Assembly: GCA_023251515.1 (NCBI GenBank)
Contig: JAHEYQ010000022.1
Span: 1-64,000, forward strand
Length of the DNA: 64,000 nt
Reading direction: 5' to 3'
Source: Bacteroidales bacterium
GTDB lineage: Bacteria; Bacteroidota; Bacteroidia; Bacteroidales; JACABE01
In this document: one piece after another, positions 43,327 through 52,193 of the stretch
How positions within the stretch are numbered: the first letter of the stretch is position 1
How the letters are laid out: each line of letters begins with the position of its first letter
The notes under the pieces: generated by a model
Databases searched by the model: none
What the model was told of the DNA's origin: nothing
The model's input: only the letters and a program-made list of their open reading frames with translations
Program-made: the position numbers and the translations under genes

Positions 43327-43337
43327 TTTCTGATGTT

Positions 43338-43952
43338 TTAATAAATATGCACGATTTTTTTTGTTTCGAAAAATGCTTCTTCAAAAATATTGCTGATGTC
43401 AAAAACGGTATGTCTTTTTTCAAAAGCTTTAAGTTCTTCGGTTAAATCGCCACCTTTCAGGTAAATAACTCCGTTTTTTAAGGTGTTTTGACTTTTTGAA
43501 ATGATTTTGTTTTCAATCCACGAATAAAACTCCGGCAAAGTTGTAACTGCACGGCTTACTATAAAATTAAATTTCCCATTAACATCTTCTGCTCTTATTT
43601 TTTCTGCTGTAAGGTTTTGCAATCCAATTTCTTTTGCAATAGCTTCAACTACAGTAATTTTTTTTCCTATTGAATCAATTAAATGAAATTTGCATTCAGG
43701 AAACATAATTGCCAGCGGAATACCGGGAAAACCGCCTCCGGTTCCTACATCCAATATTTTTGTACCCGATTTAAAGGAAATGATTTTGGCAATTGCAAGC
43801 GAATGAAGTATGTGATTTGTTTCTAAATTCTCAACATCTTTACGCGAAATTACATTGATTTTTTCGTTCCATTCACTGTAAAGTGGCATAAGCATTTCAA
43901 ATTGCTCCATTTGCCCGGCACTTAAATCCGGAAAATATTTTTTAATTATCAT
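43338..43952 (-). CDS. rsmG: 16S rRNA (guanine527-N7)-methyltransferase
   Basis: Makes m7G527 in the 530 loop of 16S rRNA. The 204 residues show LYSEWNEKINVISRKDVENL, HSLAIAKII, the SAM motif ILDVGTGGGFPGIPLAI, LIDSIGKKITVVEAIAKEIG and VSRAVTTLPEF, all characteristic of GidB/RsmG. Length is normal. It is cotranscribed with the RlmI-like gene. Confidence 0.95.
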   Translation of the reverse strand: MIIKKYFPDLSAGQMEQFEMLMPLYSEWNEKINVISRKDVENLETNHILHSLAIAKIISFKSGTKILDVGTGGGFPGIPLAIMFPECKFHLIDSIGKKITVVEAIAKEIGLQNLTAEKIRAEDVNGKFNFIVSRAVTTLPEFYSWIENKIISKSQNTLKNGVIYLKGGDLTEELKAFEKRHTVFDISNIFEEAFFETKKIVHIY

Positions 43953-44058
43953 TTGTAAAATTGCTTTTTTAATAACATTGCTTTGTGTAAAACTATTGAA
44001 TTTGTTTACTGAAATATTTATGCAAAATTATACTTTTGTACTCGAATATCAATATAAT

Positions 44059-45051
44059 ATGCAAATAAATAAAATATTACCAAGTAAATCAGTTTTTTGT
44101 TTTTTAATTATCATTCTGGTTTTTGTTTCTTTTTCTGCTAATTCACAGCAAAGTACAAAAAGAATTACGGTGAAGGAATATATTGAAACTTACAAACCCA
44201 TTGCTATTAATAATATGCTGAATTTTAAAATTCCGGCCAGTATTACGCTTGCTCAGGGTATATTGGAATCGGCAAATGGCAATAGCGATCTGGCTGTAAA
44301 TGCCAACAATCATTTTGGTATAAAATGTCATAAAAACTGGACAGGAAAAACTTATATTAAGGATGATGATGCAAAAGATGAGTGTTTTAGGGCTTATGAT
44401 AATGCTGCCGAGTCGTTTAAAGACCATTCTTCGTTTTTAAGAAGTAAAGAGCGATATACTTTTTTGTTTTTCTTCAACATAAACGACTATAAAAGTTGGG
44501 CTTATGGTTTAAAAGAAGCTGGTTATGCTACCAATCCGAAGTACCCTGAGCTTTTAATTAAAATAATTGAAGACAATAAATTGTTCGAAATTGATAATGG
44601 ATGTATCAATTCGCCATTATTGGCTCAGGAGTTTAACGAAAATTTGTTTCGTAATTCAACTGATGATGCTGATGATTTTGAAACGATTATGATTGGGAAC
44701 AACAATCGGAAAGTATTTATAAACAACAGATCAAAATTTATTTATGCCAAAAAAGGGGATAATTTTACAGCCATTGCCGAAGATTTTGAGCTAAAGCCTA
44801 ACGAAGTAATTCGTTACAACGATTTTGCCAAAGATTATAAATTGAAAGAAGGCGAAAGAGTTTATGTTCAACCCAAAAGAAGACGAGCACAAACCGATTT
44901 TCATATTGTAAGAAAAAACGAAACTATGTGGAGTATATCGCAATTATATGGTGTTAAGCTGAGGTTGCTTTATAAGAAAAACCGTATGGAAGAGGGGCGT
45001 AATGCAGAGGTTGGTCAGAAATTGTGGCTAAGAAAAAGAAAACCCTTATAA
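44059..45051 (+). CDS. Secreted glucosaminidase with LysM domains
   Basis: A peptidoglycan hydrolase cutting beside GlcNAc. The 330-residue protein starts MQINKILPSK with a signal peptide (ANSQQ, about residue 30). A glucosaminidase/FlgJ-like domain (about 35-185) contains the catalytic Glu70 in AQGILESANGNSDLAV and NNHFGIKCHKNWTGKTY. Two LysM modules follow (about 222-268 and 283-328; KKGDNFTAIAEDF and RKNETMWSISQLYG). The -7 box TACTTTTG at 44031-44038 rules out the longer frame that begins at 43978. Confidence 0.9.
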   Translation: MQINKILPSKSVFCFLIIILVFVSFSANSQQSTKRITVKEYIETYKPIAINNMLNFKIPASITLAQGILESANGNSDLAVNANNHFGIKCHKNWTGKTYIKDDDAKDECFRAYDNAAESFKDHSSFLRSKERYTFLFFFNINDYKSWAYGLKEAGYATNPKYPELLIKIIEDNKLFEIDNGCINSPLLAQEFNENLFRNSTDDADDFETIMIGNNNRKVFINNRSKFIYAKKGDNFTAIAEDFELKPNEVIRYNDFAKDYKLKEGERVYVQPKRRRAQTDFHIVRKNETMWSISQLYGVKLRLLYKKNRMEEGRNAEVGQKLWLRKRKPL

Positions 45052-45148
45052 ACCTCATTATAACCGATGGGAATTCATTGTGGAGACTTTGGATTGGTGC
45101 TGATTTTCTTTATATCTCATTTCTTCAGTTATTCAATTAATCATTTAC

Positions 45149-46321
45149 TCAATTAATAATGGTAAGGCTCCCCTTGTAATCTTTCTCTCGGCCATTTCTT
45201 TTACTCTTTGCTTTTAGCACATAAAAATAAACACCATCGGCACAGTTATTACAACTAAAGTCGTTTTGGTAGTTGGTGGTTTCGTAGATCAGGTTGCCCC
45301 AGCGGTTATATATTTGCAGGGCTATTTCGTAGGTTTCGGTGTTTTGGATTACGAAATTATCGTTTTGGCTATCGCCATTGGGGGTGATAACATTGGGTAT
45401 GGTGAGTGGTGGATTGCAAATATTATCATCTTTGGCACTTATTACAATGGTATCTGTTGAAGTGATATCATAATCTCCTACATAGGCACGCACCCAGTAA
45501 GTGCCGGGCTGTTTAACTTCAAATGTAGCAGCATGGCTGCTGTCCTGTCAGGTATAGGTGGCATTGGGTAAGTTGGAGTTGAGTATCAGACTTTTTCCCT
45601 CGCACTGGCTGGTGTCTGCTCCAAGGTTTATATCAAAACTGCACTCACAAACAGAGACGTCGTCAACAAAAAGAGATAAGCCACCTACCTGCCCAGCAGG
45701 CCATGGAACTGTATCGGTATAATTACCTATAGCAAAAAAATCTTCAGAACCATTTGCAACAAAACTTCCTCTTATAGCCCTCCAGCTGGAAGTATCAATA
45801 CCTGTAATAGAATTATTCACCTGTGGGTTTAATCCGTATAAGGGTGTATAAGTATCTAAGATCGTATCGTGAGAAAAGAATATACCAATAGAATCTAAAT
45901 AAGGAAAATTATGAGAACTGCTTTCAGTCACACATCTGTCCGCAACTGATATATTCAACTCCGTACAATATCTCTTGTTTTTGACCAGTTTGGTTTGCAA
46001 TCTCGATTTAATATACTCCTTCCATGGTCCAATCTGGCTTGTATAGATAATAAAATGGGCATAAGCATCTCCTGTTTTAGCATTTTGATACCCTGAAGAA
46101 CTATATGGTACACCACAATATGTATTATCGCAAGAATTCATATAATCACATGAATAACCCCACCAAAATTTACAAAATATAAATTGACCATTATTATAGG
46201 GACAGTTAAAATAGTCTTCAAAGGAATAGTTTTTTACTAAATTTGAACCCAAGTTTTGACTTTTAGTAACTATTCCGATAAAAAGGAAAACCAAAAATAA
46301 TATGATTTTAAAATATTTCAT
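45149..46321 (-). pseudogene. T9SS type-B (gliding-motility CTD) surface protein interrupted by one TGA
   Basis: The frame opens with ATG at 46321 and encodes a signal peptide (VTKSQN), a jelly-roll-like domain beginning NLVKNYSFEDYFNCPYN and an acidic segment FDINLGADTSQCEGKSLILNS. At 45548-45550 a TGA follows NATYT exactly where this family has Trp (ATYTWQD-like), and the same frame continues with SSHAATFEVKQPGTYWVRAY, then the gliding-motility-associated C-terminal domain (PNVITPNGDSQNDNF ... YNRWGNLIYET). Without the stop the product would be 390 residues. One G-to-A change or a sequencing error explains it. Without the sorting domain the 257-residue product would not be surface-anchored. 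A TATTTTTG box on this strand lies at 46331-46338. Confidence 0.85.
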
Positions 46322-46718
46322 ACAGAACTACAAAAATAATCAAATCCTGCCAAAGAAGACAGGATTTGATTAAAAAATGTTTATTTGTTTAAGATGGTGA
46401 TTTTACCGCTGCTAATTTTATCAGTATTTACATTCCCCCATTAAACCCCCCTCAACCGTACTTAAAGGTACCTCAGAGGTGGTTTTAAGCAGCAAAAAGG
46501 TGGTAAAAATAAGCCAGCTGATTGTCTGCTTCAATTAGTTAGCGCTCAATACAGCTATTGTTTGAAATTCTTTATCATAAGTTTCGTCGTTTTATATTAC
46601 TCAGTTACTCAATTATTCAGTTACTCAATTATTGTTATCCGAGAAGACATAAAAAAAGGCCACTTCAATTAAGAAACAGCCTTTTATAAACTTAACTAAA
46701 CGATTATTAAAACAGCTT
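46322..46718. other. Non-coding 397-nt gap with hairpin, GC-rich patch and short direct repeats
   Basis: A hairpin CAAATCCTG / CAGGATTTG spans 46341-46368. A patch at 46433-46475 (CCCCC, CCCCCC, a palindromic ACCTCAGAGGT) is far richer in C and G than its surroundings. CAGTTACTCAATTATT is repeated in tandem near 46599-46632. On the minus strand a short open stretch (about 19 codons, ending KITILNK) could be the relic of a T9SS C-terminus. A weak stem AAAAGGC/GCCTTTT at 46655-46686 may end the next gene. Confidence 0.45.
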
Positions 46719-47048
46719 TTACTCCTGGTATTTGAAAGTAAAACGATAAACAAATGTTTTTCCTATTACTTCATTGTCAGAATTTACTTTTATTTTCTTT
46801 AATTCAGCTTTTACATAATCCATCAAATCAGGTTCAATTGAATTTGTTTGATTTACAGTAATCTCTCCGTTTTCGGTAACTGTAAAGCTAACCCAAACAT
46901 CTGCCTCCAATTTTTGCTCTTTTGCAAATTCGGGATATTGAATTTTTGTAATTACGGTTTGTTTGAAACTTAATTCATCATTTCCGGCTTTTGTTACTAA
47001 ACTTCCTGCTAAAAGGATTACTACTAATGCTAAAATTTTAATTTTCAT
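46719..47048 (-). CDS. Small exported TonB-C-terminal-like protein
   Basis: A 109-residue protein with a signal peptide (VTKAG, about residue 22) and one alpha/beta domain like the TonB C-terminal domain: KIQYPEFAKEQKLEADVWVSF, TENGEITVNQ, and a closing strand YRFTFKY. It has no membrane anchor or proline-rich spacer, so it is not a full TonB. A paralogue of 114 residues is encoded at 55613. Such free domains may bind receptor boxes or peptidoglycan; the function is unknown. Confidence 0.78.
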   Translation of the reverse strand: MKIKILALVVILLAGSLVTKAGNDELSFKQTVITKIQYPEFAKEQKLEADVWVSFTVTENGEITVNQTNSIEPDLMDYVKAELKKIKVNSDNEVIGKTFVYRFTFKYQE

Positions 47049-47368
47049 GATATAAATATTTTTAATGTTTGTATTTTGTTTGTTTGAAATTTGAATCTAT
47101 GACGTTGTCGGTTTATAAAAAGTTACAAATTCATTTTCAAATTTTCTGATGCAAAATTATATTAAGAGGATAAAGTACTAAAATTTTAGTTGCTGAACCT
47201 GATTTTTTAATACTTGAATTCAGTTTTTATGTGGTTGAATGTTCTTTTAGAAAGTCAATTAACCCTAAAAAAGTGTTTTTTGATAGTAAAAAACTTATTT
47301 TTATCTATTATTGTCTGTAAAATTGAATTTCAATATTAAATTTGCATTAAATTTTAAATAAAAAACTA
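47049..47368. other. AT-rich 320-nt divergent intergenic region
   Basis: No gene is seen. TAAATTTG at 47337-47344 fits a -7 element for the gene at 47369, without a well-spaced -33. Nothing else stands out. Confidence 0.45.
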
Positions 47369-47860
47369 ATGAATAAAAAAATTATTCTGCTTTTGTTATT
47401 ACTCTATTCGGGTAACTATCAATTTTCTTTGAAGGCTCAAAATCTTTATGTTGACTTTAAAAACGGAATTGAAAATGCCAAGCAAATAGGAAGTATTCAG
47501 AAACTTACTTTCGAAAACAATAAAATGGTATTTACATATATAAGTGGTACTTCCGAAATGTTTAGTGTCTCATCAATTCAAAAAATCAGTTTTATTTCTG
47601 TTTTCACAGGAATAAATGATTTTGCTTCCGAAAAAAATAATAATCAGATTTCGGTTTATCCTAACCCGGTAGCTAATGAATTGAACTTTAAAAATTTGCC
47701 TGAAAGTAGTTCCGATTTATTTATTTACAGAATGGATGGTGCTTTGGTTTTACAAACTCAGATTAATGAATTTGAAAATACTGTTGATTTAAGTAATCTG
47801 ACAGTTGGTATTTATTTAGTTAGAGTTAATAATCAGATAATAAAAATCAGTAAGATATGA
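47369..47860 (+). CDS. Small secreted protein with T9SS sorting domain
   Basis: The 163-residue protein has a signal peptide (SLKAQ, about residue 24), a short beta module (about 25-80) built of two strands with the pattern SIQKLTF and SIQKISF, and a type A sorting domain (about 92-163; ISVYPNPVANELNFKN ... IIKISKI). The same Ile-x-x-Ile-x-Phe module opens the next protein (SIDSIYF, TIDSITF). Its stop overlaps the next ATG (ATGA), so the pair is translated together. Confidence 0.82.
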   Translation: MNKKIILLLLLLYSGNYQFSLKAQNLYVDFKNGIENAKQIGSIQKLTFENNKMVFTYISGTSEMFSVSSIQKISFISVFTGINDFASEKNNNQISVYPNPVANELNFKNLPESSSDLFIYRMDGALVLQTQINEFENTVDLSNLTVGIYLVRVNNQIIKISKI

Positions 47861-50748
47861 AGAAATTAGTTTTTATTACTTTAATATTAATGTTAGCAAC
47901 AAATGTTTTTTCACAGGAAAAAATGTTTATTCACAAACAGAGTGTAACTCCTGTTGAATTGCTTGTATCTTCGATAGATAGTATATATTTTAGCCCTGAC
48001 AGTACCAATATTTTTTTCAGAATGGGTGCTAACCTCGAACAACATCTTATTTCAACAATTGATAGTATTACATTTAGTGCAAATACCGTATTTATTACTT
48101 ATAACGGAACTTCGGCAAGTGTAATAAATCCATTTGCAAGTGCCGGAGTTTCGGTAATAATAGTTGGTTCTCAGGTAGTGGTTTCTACTTCAGCTACAGT
48201 AGCTCAGGATATTAATTATAGTATTTCGGGAAATTCTGCAAATGGTTCTTTAAAAATATATAGCGAAAAACGATTTAATTTGCTTTTGAATAATCTGAAT
48301 CTGACAAATTTAACCGGACCAGCTATCAATATTCAATCTTCTAAAAAAGCAAGTGTAGTTTTGGTAGATGGCACTAATAATTATCTGGCAGATGGATTGA
48401 ATTATGCAGATGCATATCCGATAACAGAAGATCAGAAAGCTGCTTTTTTTAGTGAGGGACAGATGGTTTTCAGCGGAAATGGAAATTTGTATATTCATGG
48501 AACAGGGACAGATAAACATGCATTATGCAGTGATGATTATTTGGAAGTTAATACCGGAAATATTACAATATCAAGTGCAAAGAAAGATGGAATTCATGTA
48601 AAAGAAGGCGTAATTATTAATGGAGGAAACCTGAATATAACATCAAGTGGCGATGGAATTGATGGAGATGTTTCTTATATTTCAATTACAGGTGGAAATA
48701 TTAGCATTACCGACACCGCAGCTGATGCAAAAGGAATTACCTGTGATAGTATTTTTACCGTTACCGGTGGAAATATTACAATAATAAGTAACGGAAATCA
48801 ATCAAAAGGGATAAAATCGGGCAAAGATATGGCATTAATGGGCGGAAGAATAAATATTACTACTACCGGAAACGCAGTTCTAACAGCATCTGGTTCAGGC
48901 TTTATTCCGTCTTATTGTACAGCCATTAAGTGCGATAGCAATATTCTGATAAATGGTTCCAATATAACAATAAATAGTTCGGGGTTAGGAGGAAAAGGAA
49001 TTTCCTCAAATAAAAATATCACAGTAATGAGCGATACTGTAAAAGTAATTTCAACAGGAGCAGGAGCCACATATAGCAATGCTTCAGGTCTTGCAGATGC
49101 TTATTCTTCCAGTTGTTTCAGTTCAGATGGTGATATGAATATTTTAGGAGGAAACATAACAACGAATACATCAGGCACTGGTGGCAAAGGTTTTGATTCT
49201 GATGGAAATATCAATTTTGGAGAAACCGGAAATTCTTTAAATGTAAAAGTAACTACTTCAGGTCAAAGAATTCTTATTTCCGGTACAAGCGGAAGTGCCG
49301 CAGCTACTTTTGAAAGCCCTAAAGCTATCAAATGCAATGGTATTCTTACAATAAATAATGGTAATTTCACAATTAATACTGCAAACCCCGGAGGTGACGG
49401 AATAGATTGCGACAGCATATTGAATATAAATGGGGGTACAATAGGAATTACCATAGCCGGAAATCAGACAAAAGGACTAAAATCAGGCGGAGATATGAAT
49501 CTGAAAGCCGGAAGTATTACAATAAACACTACCGGCGGAGTAGTATTGGAAACATCAGGTTCAGGTAGTATTCCCTCATATACAGCAGCAATTAAGAGCA
49601 GTAAAAATATATTAATTGAAGGTTCAACAATAAATACAACAGGAAGTGGTGCAGCATCAAAAGGTGTAGTTGCAGATGCAAATATTACCATGACAAGCGG
49701 AAATATTACCGTTAGCTGCACCGGAACCGGAAACAAATATACAAATTCGCTTGGTGCTCTGGACTCATACAATTCAACATGTTTGGGTGCAGATGGTCGC
49801 ATAATTGTTTTGGGTGGTAGTTTTACCTCAACCACTGCAACTGCTGCAGCCGGAGGTAAAGGTTTTTCAGCAAATGGTTCTATAATAATAGGAGATGCAA
49901 ATAATTCTCCTGTAATAAATTTAACTACTTCGGGTGCAAAATTTGTAGTTTCCGGTACAAATTATTGTCATCCAAAAACAATTGTAAGCGATAGTAATGT
50001 TACCATAAATAATGGAACTATAAATTTAACTTCTACAGATGATGGAATACATGCAGAAAAGATTTATACCCAAAATGGTGGTAATGTAACAATTACTAAT
50101 TCATACGAAGGTATTGAAGGTTTTAATATTATTGTGAATGGTGGAAATTTGAACGTTGCTGCAACCAATGACGGAATAAATGCAACTGCCGGATTAGTAA
50201 GCGGTGGAACTGAATCCAATGATGGAAGTCTGTTTAGTGTAACAGGTGGTACAGTGGTAGTTAGCGGAGCTGATGCAATAGATGGAAATGGAAATATAAC
50301 CATTACCGGAGGAATAACCATTGCAAATGGACCGATGAGTGGAGTTGAAGAAGCATGTGATTTTAATGGTACTTTTAATATGAATGGAGGTCTCTTTATA
50401 GGAGCAGGTTCCAATTCAAGTATGACCAAAGCGATGAGTGCAACTTCTACGCAGCCAAATATGTTTATCAAATCCAGTGCTGTTATTTCTTCATCTACAT
50501 TATTGCATATCGAAAATGCTTCAGCAGCTGATATTGTTACATTTAAACCTAAAAACGGTGGCTATTATTTCTTGTTTTCATCGTCAGCACTTGTGCAAGG
50601 TGCTACTTATAATATCTATACAGGTGGTTCATATACAGGTGGTAGTATAAGTAACGGATTGCATACCGGCGGTGCATATTCCGCAGGAACGTTAAAGAAA
50701 ACCGTAGTTTTATCAACTACTTCAAAAGTAAACACTATAACTTTTTAA
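47857..50748 (+). CDS. Large Cthe_2159-like carbohydrate-binding beta-helix protein
   Basis: A 963-residue secreted protein. After the signal peptide (NVFSQ, about 20) comes the short module with SIDSIYF and TIDSITF (about 35-78), then a very long stretch of parallel beta-helix rungs rich in Gly, Asn, Ser and Thr, with recurring NGGNLNITSSGDGID, GGNITI and KGIKSG motifs. This pattern is typical of the Cthe_2159 family, whose founder binds polygalacturonate and cellulose-like glycans. Residues about 313-530 and 535-752 are a tandem duplication (for example SGSGFIPSYCTAIK versus SGSGSIPSYTAAIK, 222 residues apart). No T9SS domain is visible at its C-terminus, but its partner gene carries one. 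Confidence 0.82.
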   Translation: MKKLVFITLILMLATNVFSQEKMFIHKQSVTPVELLVSSIDSIYFSPDSTNIFFRMGANLEQHLISTIDSITFSANTVFITYNGTSASVINPFASAGVSVIIVGSQVVVSTSATVAQDINYSISGNSANGSLKIYSEKRFNLLLNNLNLTNLTGPAINIQSSKKASVVLVDGTNNYLADGLNYADAYPITEDQKAAFFSEGQMVFSGNGNLYIHGTGTDKHALCSDDYLEVNTGNITISSAKKDGIHVKEGVIINGGNLNITSSGDGIDGDVSYISITGGNISITDTAADAKGITCDSIFTVTGGNITIISNGNQSKGIKSGKDMALMGGRINITTTGNAVLTASGSGFIPSYCTAIKCDSNILINGSNITINSSGLGGKGISSNKNITVMSDTVKVISTGAGATYSNASGLADAYSSSCFSSDGDMNILGGNITTNTSGTGGKGFDSDGNINFGETGNSLNVKVTTSGQRILISGTSGSAAATFESPKAIKCNGILTINNGNFTINTANPGGDGIDCDSILNINGGTIGITIAGNQTKGLKSGGDMNLKAGSITINTTGGVVLETSGSGSIPSYTAAIKSSKNILIEGSTINTTGSGAASKGVVADANITMTSGNITVSCTGTGNKYTNSLGALDSYNSTCLGADGRIIVLGGSFTSTTATAAAGGKGFSANGSIIIGDANNSPVINLTTSGAKFVVSGTNYCHPKTIVSDSNVTINNGTINLTSTDDGIHAEKIYTQNGGNVTITNSYEGIEGFNIIVNGGNLNVAATNDGINATAGLVSGGTESNDGSLFSVTGGTVVVSGADAIDGNGNITITGGITIANGPMSGVEEACDFNGTFNMNGGLFIGAGSNSSMTKAMSATSTQPNMFIKSSAVISSSTLLHIENASAADIVTFKPKNGGYYFLFSSSALVQGATYNIYTGGSYTGGSISNGLHTGGAYSAGTLKKTVVLSTTSKVNTITF

Positions 50749-50769
50749 TTAATAACAGAGAGTATTTTT

Positions 50770-50801
50770 AAAGGCTGCCTCAATTTAGGTGGCCTTTTTT
50801 T
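50770..50801. terminator. Terminator between convergent genes
   Basis: Stem AAAGGCTGCCT / AGGTGGCCTTT with two G-U pairs, loop CAATTT and a long T run; ends the beta-helix transcript and probably the convergent gene at 50809. Confidence 0.75.
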
Positions 50802-50808
50802 AAGAAAA

Positions 50809-51423
50809 TTAATATTCACTTTCAGTAATTAATACTCTCATCTTTTCACTTTTAGAAAATAGTTCTTCGATAAAATCCGGTTCAATAATCCATTTCAAAC
50901 GGGTGTAAATTCCAAAAACAGATTTATTATTAAAAGCGGGTACATAATTCAGTTTAAAATTATTTAACCCAATTATTAATCCTTCATTAAGTTGTAATGT
51001 TTCCTGAATAATTGTTTGTAATTTGATATTATTAAGTCTTTTATCGAAATTTTGAGTATTTCCGGTAATAATTATGCTTTTGTCGAAACTTGCTGTGCCA
51101 GTTTTAATTGTGTTTTTATTTCCAAAGATATTTGCTTTGTCTATTATGTTTTTTTGTCTGATAATTAAGTTTTCATCATTATATCCTATTAATGGTGAAA
51201 AAACTCCGAAATATAAATCATTATCATTCATACTTTTGGGGTTATAATAAGCAACCAAAAAGCTTGATGCATTATCGTTGTTTGGGATGTAAACATTTCT
51301 TTCGTGATGAGTTACGCCATACAAGGCATTTCCGGGATAAGGAATTTCTGAATAGGTTATTTTTCTTTTAGAAATTTCTGCAAATTCAATCAGCTTTTCA
51401 ATTACACTTTTTTCTGCTTCCAT
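50809..51423 (-). CDS. Uncharacterised 204-residue cytoplasmic protein
   Basis: I do not recognise this family. No signal peptide or membrane segment is seen. The sequence is alpha/beta with short motifs such as YSEIPYPGNALYGVTHHERN and a C-terminal FGIYTRLKWIIEPDFIEELF; the second half resembles a paired-strand repeat (IIRQKNIIDKANIFGNK versus IIITGNTQNFDKRLNN). Codon use matches its neighbours. It stands alone, convergent to the beta-helix gene and divergent from the OadG-like gene. Confidence 0.7.
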   Translation of the reverse strand: MEAEKSVIEKLIEFAEISKRKITYSEIPYPGNALYGVTHHERNVYIPNNDNASSFLVAYYNPKSMNDNDLYFGVFSPLIGYNDENLIIRQKNIIDKANIFGNKNTIKTGTASFDKSIIITGNTQNFDKRLNNIKLQTIIQETLQLNEGLIIGLNNFKLNYVPAFNNKSVFGIYTRLKWIIEPDFIEELFSKSEKMRVLITESEY

Positions 51424-51577
51424 TTTTTGTTTATATTGTATTGATATATTGTAAAATATGATTTATGTTGTTTTATTAATATGAATTTTACAAATGTACA
51501 TCAAAAAAAATATTTGTGAATATAAAATAACAATTATTATTTTATAATTCAGCTAATCTAATGGTTAAAACTGATAA

Positions 51578-51634
51578 TTTAATTTGATTTTAATTTGTGT
51601 TTAATTTTAAATTAATTTAAAATATGTCATTTTG
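51578..51634 (+). promoter_or_regulatory. Triple TTTAAT box and -7 element upstream of the OadG-like gene
   Basis: TTTAAT occurs at 51578, 51589 and 51600, each separated by 5 nt (period 11). After 21 nt follows TCATTTTG (51627-51634), a weak TAnnTTTG. There is no TTTG at -33; the third box sits there instead, as for an OmpR-type activator. The same arrangement with identical distances recurs at 54279. Confidence 0.6.
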
Positions 51635-51642
51635 CATAAAAA

Positions 51643-52026
51643 ATGAATTTATTTGTAATTATTCAAACAGTTAAACAAAATGCCGACGAATTGATTTTAT
51701 TAGATCCTTATGGTCTTGGGCTAACGATTATATCTGTAACTATCGTTTTCTTAGTTTTGATTTCATTGTATCTGGTATTCAAAAGTATTGGAATCGTTTT
51801 CCATAAAATATATGGAAAGCAAATATTAAAAAGCAATGAAATTTTAGTTTCAAAATCAGAGAATGAAATTTCCGGAGAAGTATGTTCTGCAATTGCAATG
51901 GCTTTGTATTACTATAATAATCAAATGCATGATGAAGAAAATACAATACTTACAATAAAAAAGAAAAACAATGACTATTCGCCATGGAACTCAAAAATAT
52001 ATGGACTAAGAAAAACATCAAAATAA
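51643..52026 (+). CDS. Orphan OadG-family (sodium pump decarboxylase gamma) subunit
   Basis: OadG anchors Na+-pumping decarboxylases (oxaloacetate, methylmalonyl-CoA). The 127-residue protein has one membrane helix (about 27-47), then a helix with SGEVCSAIAMALYYYNNQMHDEE and the family ending DYSPWNSKIYGLR. The alpha and beta subunits and biotin carrier are not adjacent, which is unusual. The start ATG lies about 9 nt after the -7 box, so the mRNA may be leaderless or nearly so. The stop overlaps the next small ORF by one base. It may serve a pump encoded elsewhere or have another role under stress control. Confidence 0.8.
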   Translation: MNLFVIIQTVKQNADELILLDPYGLGLTIISVTIVFLVLISLYLVFKSIGIVFHKIYGKQILKSNEILVSKSENEISGEVCSAIAMALYYYNNQMHDEENTILTIKKKNNDYSPWNSKIYGLRKTSK

Positions 52027-52142
52027 TGAAAGAACAAGAACAAAATAAGACAAAAGACTTTCCGCTATTAAAAATAATTGTATTTAGTATTTATGGTTTA
52101 TTGATTTATTTGCTATATTATTTAATCAAATATGGAATTTAA
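52026..52142 (+). CDS. 38-residue single-pass membrane microprotein
   Basis: A short ORF coupled to the OadG-like gene by a TAATG overlap. It has a charged N-terminus (KEQEQNKTK), then a Tyr/Leu/Ile-rich membrane helix of about 22 residues. Its tight coupling to a membrane subunit suggests it is real, perhaps an accessory subunit. No homology is claimed. Confidence 0.6.
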   Translation: MKEQEQNKTKDFPLLKIIVFSIYGLLIYLLYYLIKYGI

Positions 52143-52144
52143 TT

Positions 52145-52152
52145 TAATTTTG
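52145..52152 (+). promoter_or_regulatory. -7 element for the two-component operon
   Basis: TAATTTTG fits TAnnTTTG, 42 nt before the response-regulator start and just after the microprotein stop. One TTTAAT box precedes it (52138-52143), without the triple pattern. Confidence 0.45.
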
Positions 52153-52193
52153 TATTCTTAATTATTGTAATTTTATAGCAAATAATTATAAAG

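Noticed and set aside
43978..44058. Upstream start for the glucosaminidase
   Set aside because: TACTTTTG at 44031 is a good -7 box and would be inside the frame; ATG 44059 begins a clean signal peptide.
45548..45550. TGA read as Trp or selenocysteine
   Set aside because: TGA ends other genes here and Trp is TGG throughout; no SECIS-like hairpin is apparent. A nonsense mutation is simpler.
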